A stretch of DNA of 60,000 nt from Takakia lepidozioides. Its lineage: Eukaryota > Streptophyta > Takakiopsida > Takakiales > Takakiaceae. Numbering within the stretch: the stretch's first letter is position 1; every line of letters begins with the position of its first letter. Below, one piece after another: positions 1-12,829 of the stretch. A program made the position numbers and the translations under genes. The stretch lies in assembly GCA_030704615.1 (NCBI GenBank), contig CM060734.1, positions 5,086,001-5,146,000 of the forward strand, given 5' to 3'. Under the pieces are notes generated by a model that had not been told where the DNA came from, made no database searches, and saw nothing but the letters and a program-made list of their open reading frames with translations.

Positions 1-3000
1 TGAGGCTGATTCGTCGTTAATTTTACAATGACCTTGTCAGGTCTTTGTCCATGTCTCGACGAGACATAAGTATCTTCCCTCTCTGATTTAGACCAGTGTA
101 CTTGGTGGTTCTTGTACACATTATCAACCAATCTCCCTTCTGTTTTCAGTTTTATGTTTGATTTACTAACACCTTGGTCTGAGCATGACAAAAGGTTATC
201 AATATATGTTCCTGATCGAAGTGATGAACCCAAGGCAATGGGAAGGCCAAAGCCATGAGATATCAGCCTCCTCTCCCGCCATGACCATGGTGTGGAGCAA
301 GCAAGTCCTTCATAAGGTAAGATCTTCTCCAGCAAAAATATGTTGGCTAATTGGTCATGGAGAGTAAGGCATCCTTGAAGGTACCTGAGATAAGCATAGA
401 ACATCTATAGGGCTTCTGAATGCTGAATTTTGAGCTAGGCCTTGGTAAGACAGCTTGCTGGAGTAGACGTGTACACCTTAACATGATCCGGTCAATGCAC
501 ATTACTCTTGTTTGCCGGTCCCCTGTAGCCGATGCCTTATGTCAGATTTAGATACCTCATGATAAGAACGAGTTCCATTTCTTTGGCTCAAATGTTTCCA
601 TGTTTCTCCTGGTTATGGCTTTGCTCTTATAGCACCATAAAAAAAATACCCAATTATGATGTGCTGCTGGTAGATGTTTTGTCTGAATATAACCAGGCGG
701 TAAACCCCTGCCAGACTTCATCACCCAAGTCCCAATACCTGCCCCCTTTGGTTTTGTACACCCAAACAAGGGGTGGGTAAACACTAAAAGTCTGATATAA
801 GATTTCCCGATTGTTACTTTATGACAATCATTAGGGCGACTATCTCTTGTTCCCTATGGCATACTGATGTGACAATGGAGCGACGATATGACAAGCTGAT
901 GGCTTTAAAGAGATCTGGTAACATGCTACAATGTAGGGCAGACCTGTTTTCATGACCAGACAGTGTTCTTGAATGTACAAGCATTGGAAACTTAGCCTCT
1001 TTTAGAAGCTGGTTACTTTAGGACACTTGATACCATGCCAAACTGATATGGATGGATCTTTCGTGGCCAAATCCGTCCTTGGTTTATATGCCCTCGAATG
1101 TTTACCTATTTTCCAAACGGTAAGACATTGGTAGACGTGAAAGAATGATTCAGGCATTGTATTCAAGTTGCTTTAGGAAAATAGTACCAAAGTAACCTGC
1201 AGGCCCGATGGATGAGCAATTCAGATTCTTTGTGTTTCCTATGGATGATTGCATGGCATGTAAATCTGATTACAGCCTGTTATGGTAATGATTTCCCTAC
1301 CCCAGACATAGAACTGGTCTTGGGGCATGGAATAAGAGGTTGGAATATTACTCTACCCTACCATTGAAATTACACACCAGCCCCAGATCTAAAACAATCA
1401 TGGGGCAAAAACATGGTGTCATAAGTGGACTTGATGTGCGAAATAGGGCAGCTGATTACACCCCGTTGTATAAGCCTGCAAATATTCAGTCCTAACCCTG
1501 CTTTGGTGATGTTCTCTATGTAAAGAAATGCTCTTATTTTGTTCTTACGCCTTCTACGATCATAAATGGCTTCTTTAAGTTCAAGACCAACAGACATTTC
1601 CAGCCATGAACAGTGATCAATGGATCTTTTATTTGGACATGGATACTTACTGCTCAGTCACTTGGTATGTCCAATGATACAAAGAACCCAAAACTATACT
1701 AGTTCGTGGGCCAACAATAATTAGGATGGTTGGTTATGCTTGGTATGTAAGCTGACCAAAAAATACAGACCGAATGACATGGCATGTCATGAATGGCACT
1801 TTTAGCATGCTGAACAACGGTTCCTGCTATGAACAGTGGTAATTGAGTCTCTCATTTTTCCCACCCAGAGACTTCATTGACTTTGAAGTCTGGGATTTGT
1901 CATAAAGCTGACTTGTGAATGAAGAATGGTTGATAATGAGGCTGATTCGTCGTTAATTTTACAATGACCTTGTCAGGTCTTTGTCCATGTCTCGACGAGA
2001 CATACGTATCTTCCTCTCTGATTTAGACCAGTGTACTTGGTGTTCTTGTACACATTATCACCAATCTCCTCTGTTTCAGTTTTATGTTTGATTTACTAAC
2101 ACCTTGGTCTGAGCATGACAAAGGTTATCAATATATGTTCCTGATCGAAGTGATGAACCCAAGGCAATGGGAAGGCCAAAGCCATGAGATATCAAGCCTC
2201 CTCTCCCGCCATGACCATGGTGTGGAGCAAGCAAGTCCTTCATAAGGTAAGATCTTCTCCAGCAAAAATATGTTGGCTAATTGGTCATGGAGAGTAAGGC
2301 CATCCTTGAAGGTACCTGAGATAAGCATAGAACATCTATAGGGCTTCTGAATGCTGAATGTTGAGCTAGGCCTTGGTAAGACAGCTTGCTGGAGTAGAAC
2401 GTGTACACCTTACATGATCCGGTCAATGCACATTACTCTTGTTTCCGGTCCCCTGTTAGCCGATGCCTTATGTCAGATTAGATACCTCATGATAAGAACG
2501 AGTTCCATTTCTTTGGCTCAAATGTTTCCATGTTTCTCCTGGTTATGGCTTTGGCTCTTTATAGCACCATAAAAAAATACCCAATTATGATGTGCTGCTG
2601 GTAGATGTTTTTGGTCTGAATATCCAGGCTGTAAACCCCTGCCAGACTTCATCACCCCAGTCCCCATACCTGCCCCCTTGGGTTTGTACACCCAAACAAG
2701 GGGTGGGTAACACTAAAAGTCTGATATAAGATTTCCCGATTGTTACTTTATGACAATCATTAGGGCGACTATCTCTTGTTCCCTATGGCATACTGATGTG
2801 ACAATGGAGCGACGATATGACAAGCTGATGGCTTTAAGAGATCTGGTACCATGCTACAATGTAGGGCAGACCTGTTTTCATGACAGACAAGTTCTTGAAT
2901 GTACAAGCATTGGAAACTTAGCCTCTTTTAGAAGCTGGTTACTTTAGGACACTGATACCATGCCAAACTGATATGGATGGATCTTTCGTGGCCAACTCCG

Positions 3001-6000
3001 GTCCTTGGTTATATGCCCCTCGAATGTTTACCTATTTTCCAAAACGGTAAGACAATGTAGACGTGAAGAGAAGATTCAGGCATGTATTCAAGTTGCTTTA
3101 GGATAAATAGTACCAAAGTAACCTGGCAGGCCCGATGGGATGAGCAGTCAGATTCTTTTGTTCCTATGGATTCTTTGTGTTTCCTATGGATGATTGCATG
3201 GCATGTAAATCTGATTACAGCCTGTTATGGTAATGATTTCCCTACCCCAGACATAGAACTTGGTCTTGGGGCATGGAATAAGAGGTGGGAATATTACTCT
3301 ACCCTACCATTGAAATTACACACCAGCCCCAGATCTAAAACAGATCATGGGGCAAAAAACATGGTGTCAATAAGTGACTTGATGTGCGAAATAGGGCAGC
3401 TGATTACACCCGTTGTATAAGCTGCCAAATATTCAGTCCGTAACCCTGCTTTGGTGATGTTCTCTATGTAAAGAAATGCTCTTATTTTGTTCTTACGCCT
3501 TCTACGATCATAAATGGCTTCTTTAAGACCAACAGACATTTCCAGCCATGAACAGTGATCAATGGATCTTTTATTTGGACATGGATACTTACTGCTCAGT
3601 CACTTTGGTATGTCCAATGATACAAAGAACCCAAAACTATACTAGTTCTTGGGCCAACAATAAATTAGGATGGTTGGTTATGCCTTGGTATGTAAGCTGA
3701 CCAAAAAATACAGACCGAATGACATGGCATGTCATGAATGGCACTTTTTAGCATGCTGAACAACGGTTTCCTGCTATGAACAGTGGTAATTGAGTCTCTC
3801 ATTTTTCCCACCCAGAGACTTCATTGACTTTGAAGTCTGGGATTTGTCATAAAGCTGACTTGTGAATGAAGAATGGTTGATAATGAGGCTGATTCGTCGT
3901 TAATTTTACAATGACCTTGTCAGGTCTTTGTCCATGTCTCGACGAGACATAAGTATCTTCCCTCTCTGATTTAGACCAGTGTGTACTTGGTGGTTCTTGT
4001 ACACATTATCAACCAATCTCCCTTCTGTTTTCAGTTTTATGTTTGATTTACTAACACCTTGGTCTGAGCATGACAAAAGGTTATCAATATATGTTCCTGA
4101 TCGAAGTGATGAACCCAAGGCAATGGGAAGGCCAAAGCCATGAGATATCAGCCTCCTCTCCCGCCATGACCATGGTGTGGAGCAAGCAAGTCCTTCATAA
4201 GGTAAGATCTTCTCCAGCAAAAAATATGTTGGCTAATTGGTCATGGAGAGTAAGGCATCCTTGAAGGTACCTGAGATAAGCATAGAACATCTATAGGGCT
4301 TCTGAATGCTGAAATTTTGAGCTAGGCCTTGGTAAGACAGCTTGCTGGAGTAGACGTGTACACCTTATACATGATCCGGTCAATGCACATTACTCTTGTT
4401 TGCCGGTCCCCTGTAGCCGATGCCTTATGTCAGATTTAGATACCTCATGATAAGAACGAGTTCCATTTCTTTGGCTCAAATGTTTCCATGTTTCTCCTGG
4501 TTATGGCTTTGCTCTTTATAGCACCATAAAAAAAATACCCAATTATGATGTGCTGCTGGTAGTAGATGTTTTGTCTGAATATAACCAGGCGGTAAAACCC
4601 CTGCCAGACTTCATCACCCAAGTCCCAATACCTGCCCCTTTGGTTTTGTACACCCAAAACAAGGGGTGGGTAAACACTAAAAGTCTGATATAAGATTTCC
4701 CGATTGTTACTTTATGACAATCATTAGGGCGACTATCTCTTGTTCCCTATGGCATACTGATGTGACAATGGAGCGACGATATATGACAAGCTGATGGCTT
4801 TAAAGAGATCTGGTAACATGCTACAATGTAGGGCTGACCTGTTTTCATGACCAGACAGTGTTCTTGAATGTACAAGCATTGGAAACTTAGCCTCTTTTAG
4901 AAGCTGGTTACTTTAGGACACTTGATACCATGCCAAACTGATATGGATGGATCTTTCGTGGCCAAATCCGGTCCTTGGTTATATGCCCTCGAATGTTTAC
5001 CTATTTTCCAAAACGGTAAGACATTGGTAGACGTGAAGAGAATGATTCAGGCATTGTATTCAAGTTGCTTTAGGATAAATAGTACCAAAGTAACCTGCAG
5101 GCCCGATGGGATGAGCAATTCAGATTCTTTGTGTTTCCTATGGATGATTGCATGGCATGTAAATCTGATTACAGCCTGTTATGGTAATGATTTCCCTACC
5201 CCAGACATAGAACTTGGTCTTGGGGCATGGAATAAGAGGTGGGAATTACTCTACCCTACCATTGAAATTACACACCAGCCCCAGATCTAAAACAGATCAT
5301 GGGGCAAAAAACATGGTGTCAATAAGTGACTTGATGTGCGAAATAGGGCAGCTGATTACACCCCGTTGTATAAGCTGCCAAATATTCAGTCCGTAACCCT
5401 GCTTTGGTGATGTTCTCTATGTAAAGAAATGCTCTTATTTTGTTCTTACGCCTTCTACGATCATAAATGGCTTCTTTAAGACCAACAGACATTTCCAGCC
5501 ATGAACAGTGATCAATGGATCTTTTATTTGGACATGGATACTTACTGCTCAGTCACTTTGGTATGTCCAATGATACAAAGAACCCAAAACTATACTAGTT
5601 CTTGGGCCAACAATAAATTAGGATGGTTGGTTATGCCTTGGTATGTAAGCTGACCAAAAAAATACAGACCGAATGACATGGCATGTCATGAATGGCACTT
5701 TTTAGCATGCTGAACAACGGTTTCCTGCTATGAACAGTGGTAATTGAGTCTCTCATTTTTCCCACCCAGAGACTTCATTGACTTTGAAGTCTGGGATTTG
5801 TCATAAAGCTGACTTGTGAATGAAGAATGGTTGATAATGAGGCTGATTCGTCGTTAATTTTACAATGACCTTGTCAGGTCTTTGTCCATGTCTCGACGAG
5901 ACATAAGTATCTCCCTCTCTGATTTAGACCAGTGTACTTGGTGGTTCTTGTACACATTATCAACCAATCTCCCTTCTGTTTTCAGTTTTTATGTTTGATT

Positions 6001-8772
6001 TACTAAACCTTGGTCTGAGCATGACACAAAAGGTTATCAAATATGTTCCTGATCGAAGTGATGAACCCAAGGCAATGGGAAGGCCAAAGCCATGAGATAT
6101 CAGCCTCCTCTCCCGCCATGACCATGGTGTGGAGCAAGCAAGTCCTTCATAAGGTAAGATCTTCTCCAGCAAAAATATGTTGGCTAATTGGTCATGGGAG
6201 AGTAAGGCATCCTTGAAGGTACCTGAGATAAGCATAGAACATCTATAGGGCTTCTGAATGCTGAAATTTTGAGCTAGGCCTTGGTAAGACAGCTTGCTGG
6301 AGTAGACGTGTACACCTTATACATGATCCGGTCAATGCACATTACTCTTGTTTGCCGGTCCCCTGTAGCCGATGCCTTATGTCAGATTTAGATACCTCAT
6401 GATAAGAACGAGTTCCATTTCTTTGGCTCAAATGTTTCCATGTTTCTCCTGGTTATGGCTTTGCTCTTTATAGCACCATAAAAAAAATACCCAATTATGA
6501 TGTGCTGCTGGTAGATGTTTTGTCTGAATATAACCAGGCGGTAAACCCTGCCAGACTTCATCACCCAAGTCCCAATACCTGCCCCCTTTGGTTTTGTACA
6601 CCCAAAACAAGGGGTGGGTAAACACTAAAAGTCTGATATAAGATTTCCCGATTGTTACTTATGACAATCATTAGGGCGACTATCTCTTGTTCCCTATGGC
6701 ATACTGATGTGACAATGGAGCGACGATATGACAAGCTGATGGCTTTAAAGAGATCTGGTAACATGCTACAATGTAGGGCTGACCTGTTTTCATGACCAGA
6801 CAGTGTTCTTGAATGTACAAGCATTGGAAACTTAGCCTCTTTTAGAAGCTGGTTACTTTAGGACACTTGATACCATGCCAAACTGATATGGATGGATCTT
6901 TCGTGGCCAAATCCGGTCCTTGGTTATATGCCCTCGAATGTTTACCTATTTTCCAAAACGGTAAGACATGGTAGACGTGAAGAGAATGATTCAGGCATTG
7001 TATTCAAGTTGCTTTAGGATAAATAGTACCAAAGTAACCTGCAGGCCCGATGGGATGAGCAATTCAGATTCTTTGTGTTTCCTATGGATGATTGCATGGC
7101 ATGTAAATCTGATTACAGCCTGTTATGGTAATGATTTCCCTACCCCAGACATAGAACTTGGTCTTGGGGCATGGAATAAGAGGTGGGAATATTACTCTAC
7201 CCTACCATTTGAAATTACACACCAGCCCCAGATCTAAAACAGATCATGGGGCAAAAAACATGGTGTCAATAAGTGACTTGATGTGCGAAATAGGGCAGCT
7301 GATTACACCCCGTTGTATAAGCTGCCAAATATTCAGTCCGTAACCCTGCTTTGGTGATGTTCTCTATGTAAAAGAAATGCTTTATTTTGTTCTTACGCCC
7401 TTCTACGATCATAAATGGCTTCTTTAAGACCAACAGACATTTCCAGCCATGAACAGTGATCAATGGATCTTTTATTTGGACATGGATACTTACTGCTCAG
7501 TCACTTTGGTATGTCCAATGATACAAAGAACCCAAAACTATACTAGTTCTTGGGCCAACAATAAATTAGGATGGTTGGTTATGCCTTGGTATGTAAGCTG
7601 ACCAAAAAATACAGACCGAATGACATGGCATGTCATGAATGGCACTTTTTAGCATGCTGAACAACGGTTTCCTGCTATGAACAGTGGTAATTGAGTCTCT
7701 CATTTTTCCCACCCAGAGACTTCATTGACTTTGAAGTCTGGGATTTGTCATAAAGCTGACTTGTGAATGAAGAATGGTTGATAATGAGGCTGATTCGTCG
7801 TTAATTTTACAATGACCTTGTCAGGTCTTTGTCCATGTCTCGACGAGACATAAGTATCTTCCCTCTCTGATTTAGACCAGTGTACTTGGTGGTTCTTGTA
7901 CACATTATCAACCAATCTCCCTTCTGTTTTCAGTTTTATGTTTGATTTACTAACACCTTGGTCTGAGCATGACAAAAGGTTATCAATATATGTTCCTGAT
8001 CGAAGTGATGAACCCAAGGCAATGGGAAGGCCAAGCCATGAGATATCAGCCTCCTCTCCCGCCATGACCATGGTGTGGAGCAAGCAAGTCCTTCATAAGG
8101 TAAGATCTTCTCCAGCAAAAATATGTTGGCTAATGGTCATGGAGAGTAAGGCATCTTGAAGGTACCTGAGATAAGCATAGAACATCTATAGGGCTTCTGA
8201 ATGCTGAAATTTTGAGCTAGGCCTTGGTAAGACAGCTTGCTGGAGTAGACGTGTACACCTTATACATGATCCGGTCAATGCACATTACTCTTGTTTGCCG
8301 GTCCCCTGTAGCCGATGCCTTATGTCAGATTTAGATACCTCATGATAAGAACGAGTTCCATTCTTTGGCTCAAATGTTTCCATGTTTCTCCTGGTTATGG
8401 CTTTGCTCTTTATAGCACCATAAAAAAAATACCCAATTATGATGTGCTGCTGGTAGATGTTTTGTCTGAATATAAACAGGCGGTAAACCCCTGCCAGACT
8501 TCATCACCCAAGTCCCAATACCTGCCCCCTTTGGTTTGTACACCCAAAACAAGGGGTGGGTAAACACTAAAAGTCTGATATAAGATTTCCCGATTGTTAC
8601 TTTATGACAATCATTAGGGCGACTATCTCTTGTTCCCTATGGCATACTGATGTGACAATGGAGCGACGATATGACAAGCTGATGGCTTTAAAGAGATCTG
8701 GTAACATGCTACAATGTAGGGCTGACTGTTTTCATGACCAGACAGTGTTCTTGAATGTACAAGCATTGGAAA
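1..8772. repeat. Tandem array A, ~1.95 kb unit, 4.5 copies
   Basis: The same ~1.95 kb sequence starts at 1, 1937, 3884, 5838 and 7784, each time with the motif TGAGGCTGATTCGTCG. Unit lengths are 1936, 1947, 1954 and 1946 bp, and the last copy stops at about 8772, half way through the unit. Copies are nearly identical. They differ mostly by 1-3 nt insertions or deletions, many in homopolymers or as duplicated dinucleotides. Short open frames of 60-120 codons recur in every copy, but their frames break between copies and none resembles a known protein, so I regard the unit as non-coding. The unit contains two near-perfect palindromes (first copy 52-66 and 1774-1790). No transposon protein, LTR boundary or target duplication is visible. 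It could be a satellite or a tandemly duplicated part of an unknown element. Confidence 0.93.
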
Positions 8773-9282
8773 CACATTGCTGCCAATGTTCTTATTCACA
8801 TGTTCATGTTGTGAATCACGGGCACTGCCACTGGCCGAAGAACACAAGTTCTTATTCATACCTTTGGAAAAACGGTTCTAACCATAAAGTTGGCTGATAT
8901 GGTGGAAAAATGTGCAGTAATTTACTGCCATCGGTTGAAGAACACCTGTAATTTCTGAACTCTTGCATGCCCAGCTATATGAATGTTTTGTCCATATTTT
9001 CTCTTGACTTGGGAAGCAGAGACTGTAGCTTTTTAACCGAAGATAAAACTACATGGCACGGAGATCCTTCCTTGGTCTCTACTTCTTTACAAGAGCTCGT
9101 TGACAAGATAAGAGGTAACATGGAAAACGCATGACTCTATATTCTTGCCAAGTTTGATTTATGCTATGCCAATGTTCACTCGTGATCTGAGGGCAGAGAG
9201 AATGTAGACCTTTTATCTTTTTGGTATTTAAGTCCAAGGATAGAACTACATTGTAGAGGGAGAGCCTTATGAGAATGGGTCT

Positions 9283-9315
9283 GGTATGCACTCCCTTACG
9301 GGGTGAGTGCATACC
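9283..9315. repeat. Perfect 11-bp inverted repeat (hairpin) in array B
   Basis: GGTATGCACTC at 9283-9293 is mirrored by GAGTGCATACC at 9305-9315 with an 11-nt loop. The same hairpin is present in the other copies at 11581-11613 and 13886-13918. It lies just upstream of a cluster of smaller hairpins. Confidence 0.85.
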
Positions 9316-9473
9316 ACACTCACTCCATAAGAGACTGCCATACCAAGGGTTGGATGGTGGGCGCCCCCTCTCTCCCTCTCTCCAATTATCTGTTTGGGAT
9401 TAACAATTTTTTCCCTAAGCCTACCTGGTTTGGAAATACCTTCTTTCTAATCCCTAATGGAATATGTCTTGAA

Positions 9474-9658
9474 TTTCATCCATACCGGATGAAAAAATGC
9501 CAGGTATAATCCCTAACTGGATGAATTATTGTCTTGAGCTTTACCACTAAGGATGTAGCCTGCAATTTTTCATCCATGACGGATTACATCCATCCTGGAT
9601 GTTACCCTAACGGATGCAACTCTAATGAAGTGCAAAATTTCATCCCAGTGGATGAAAT
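9474..9658. repeat. Cluster of CATCC/GGATG hairpins in array B
   Basis: Three short stem-loops share CATCC and GGATG arms: 9474-9494 (TTTCATCC / GGATGAAA, 5-nt loop), 9586-9602 (ACATCC / GGATGT, 5-nt loop) and 9637-9658 (ATTTCATCC / GGATGAAAT, 4-nt loop). Further single CATCC or GGATG words lie between them. The cluster recurs in the next two copies about 2.3 and 4.6 kb downstream. Its function is unknown. Confidence 0.75.
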
Positions 9659-10480
9659 CACGGGATGGTTTGCTAACCGCCTCTCTGCCCTAAGCACGGC
9701 ACGATACTCGTGCTTGTTTTTCTTTGGAGGATGGCGATGGCGGCTGAGCTGAGTGCTCGAGCATCACGATGCGCGTGCATTTTGTTTTTTCTTGCGCGAT
9801 GGCGGCAGGCTCTTCCATTTCCCGCACTGGCAAATGACCTACTGTTGTGTTTGCCTGCAATCTTTCTTATTCATGAAGCAGCGGCGCTCATAAGGTGATG
9901 GGGGAAGTATGATGCACTTTGTAAATATGCACTTTGTCCTCAAGTATCCCAATTTGTTGCATTCTGCTGTGATCTCTTGAGATTCAGGTGTTGAATGCCG
10001 CAGCGTCCCACTCCACAAACGATCAAAGTTCTCTGTGGTGTCGCATCTATGTTTTACTTTTGATCAATTTGCTCACTGTAGAATGCATGTTGGACATGGA
10101 TAGCAACTGTGAAGACCTGCTACTCACCTCGTGCATCCTCACTAACACACATCTTGATGTGGTGGTTTTTGGGACGGGCACGGGTGAGGGTCTTCACTCG
10201 ATGTGTATTTTTTCAGTTTGCAGATGATCAAAGGACTTGGCGATGGTTGTCTTGGAAATCCCACCCTCCCACCCTAATTTTTCATGTGTTTTTAGGAAGA
10301 TGCCATGAGTTTTTATCAGGTAAGATGCTGCCTATGGAAGGTGAAGTTAGATAGTGCCTTGTTATGAGGCTGATTTGTCGTTAATTTGACAAAGACCTTG
10401 TTTGGTCTCGTCCATGTCCCGACCAGACATAGTATCTTCCCTCTCTATTCTTGACCAGTGTACTTAGTGGTTTCTGTACA

Positions 10481-10482
<2 letters not shown>

Positions 10483-10520
<38 letters not shown>
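10483..10520. repeat. (CT)n microsatellite
   Basis: An uninterrupted CT dinucleotide run lies inside the first array B unit. The equivalent run in the next unit (12780-12826) is longer, which accounts for most of the length difference between the two units. Confidence 0.95.
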
Positions 10521-10524
<4 letters not shown>

Positions 10525-12777
10525 TGCCATTTTCCAGTTTTCTTTACTATGATGTACTAACACCTTTAATGGCTTTTGCAGAGGTCTAGGACAGCCATGG
10601 GGTATCAGCCCCCTATACCTCCATAACAATAGTGTGGAGCAACAAATCCCTCATAAGGTATGATGATCCTCTCCAACAAAAATTTGTTGGCGGATTGGAC
10701 AACGAGAGAAAGACATTGCTGATATTACTTGAAGAACATCTAAGGGTTTCTTGCATACTGATAGTATGAGCTAGGCCCGGGTAAAACAGCCTGTTAGAGT
10801 ATGTGTGTACACCTTCTACATGATCCGGTCGATGCACATTACTCCTGTTAACTGGTAACCTGTAGTTGATGCCTTATGTCAGCATCAGATCCCTTGTGAT
10901 GAAAAGCCTTCCCTACTCGTGGGCTTTAATACTTCTCCTGGATGTGGGTTTGCTCTTTATAGCACCACTAAAAAAATGCGCAGGTGTAACATGATATGTC
11001 CTTTTTCATACCTTAAGGAAATCTGGTTTTTAAACCATAAAGCTGGCTGATATGGTGAAAAGATGGGCAGCACATTGCTGCCAATGTTCTTATTCACATG
11101 TTCATGTTGTGAATCACGGGCACTGCCACTGGCCGAAGAACACAAGTTCTTATTCATACCTTTGGAAAAACGGTTCTAACCATAAAGTTGGCTGATATGG
11201 TGGAAAAATGTGCAGTAATTTACTGCCATCGGTTGAAGAACACCTGTAATTTCTGAACTCTTGCATGCCCAGCTATATGAATGTTTTGTCCATATTTTCT
11301 CTTGACTTGGGAAGCAGAGACTGTAGCTTTTTAACCGAAGATAAAACTACATGGCACGGAGATCCTTCCTTGGTCTCTACTTCTTTACAAGAGCTCGTTG
11401 ACAAGATAAGAGGTAACATGGAAAACGCATGACTCTATATTCTTGCCAAGTTTGATTTATGCTATGCCAATGTTCACTCGTGATCTGAGGGCAGAGAGAA
11501 TGTAGACCTTTTATCTTTTTGGTATTCAAGTCCAAGGATAGAACTACATTGTAGAGGGAGAGCCTTATGAGAATGGGTCTGGTATGCACTCCCTTACGGG
11601 GTGAGTGCATACCACACTCACTCCATAAGAGACTGCCATACCAAGGGTTGGATGGTGGGCGCCCCCTCTCTCCCTCTCTCCAATTATCTGTTTGGGATTA
11701 ACAATTTTTTCCCTAAGCCTACCTGGTTTGGAAATACCTTCTTTCTAATCCCTAATGGAATATGTCTTGAATTTCATCCATACCGGATGAAAAAATGCCA
11801 GGTATAATCCCTAACTGGATGAATTATTGTCTTGAGCTTTACCACTAAGGATGTAGCCTGCAATTTTTCATCCATGACGGATTACATCCATCCTGGATGT
11901 TACCCTAACGGATGCAACTCTAATGAAGTGCAAAATTTCATCCCAGTGGATGAAATCACGGGATGGTTTGCTAACCGCCTCTCTGCCCTAAGCACGGCAC
12001 GATACTCGTGCTTGTTTTCTTTGGAGGATGGCGATGGCGGCTGAGCTGAGTGCTCGAGCATCACGATGCGCGTGCATTTTGTTTTTTCTTGCGCGATGGC
12101 GGCAGGCTCTTCCATTTCCCGCACTGGCAAATGACCTACTGTTGTGTTTGCCTGCAATCTTTCTTATTCATGAAGCAGCGGCGCTCATAAGGTGATGGGG
12201 GAAGTATGATGCACTTTGTAAATATGCACTTTGTCCTCAAGTATCCCAATTTGTTGCATTCTGCTGTGATCTCTTGAGATTCAGGTGTTGAATGCCGCAG
12301 CGTCCCACTCCACAAACGATCAAAGTTCTCTGTGGTGTCGCATCTATGTTTTACTTTTGATCAATTTGCTCACTGTAGAATGCATGTTGGACATGGATAG
12401 CAACTGTGAAGACCTGCTACTCACCTCGTGCATCCTCACTAACACACATCTTGATGTGGTGGTTTTTGGGACGGGCACGGGTGAGGGTCTTCACTCGATG
12501 TGTATTTTTTCAGTTTGCAGATGATCAAAGGACTTGGCGATGGTTGTCTTGGAAATCCCACCCTCCCACCCTAATTTTTCATGTGTTTTTAGGAAGATGC
12601 CATGAGTTTTTATCAGGTAAGATGCTGCCTATGGAAGGTGAAGTTAGATAGTGCCTTGTTATGAGGCTGATTTGTCGTTAATTTGACAAAGACCTTGTTT
12701 GGTCTCGTCCATGTCCCGACCAGACATAGTATCTTCCCTCTCTATTCTTGACCAGTGTACTTAGTGGTTTCTGTACA

Positions 12778-12779
<2 letters not shown>

Positions 12780-12826
<47 letters not shown>
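12780..12826. repeat. (CT)n microsatellite
   Basis: This is the longer allele of the same CT run, in the second array B unit. Confidence 0.95.

Positions 12827-12829
<3 letters not shown>

Noticed and set aside
185-8900. Recurring 60-120-codon open frames in array A
   Set aside because: They repeat because the DNA repeats. Frames break between copies through 1-nt indels and the peptides match no family I know.
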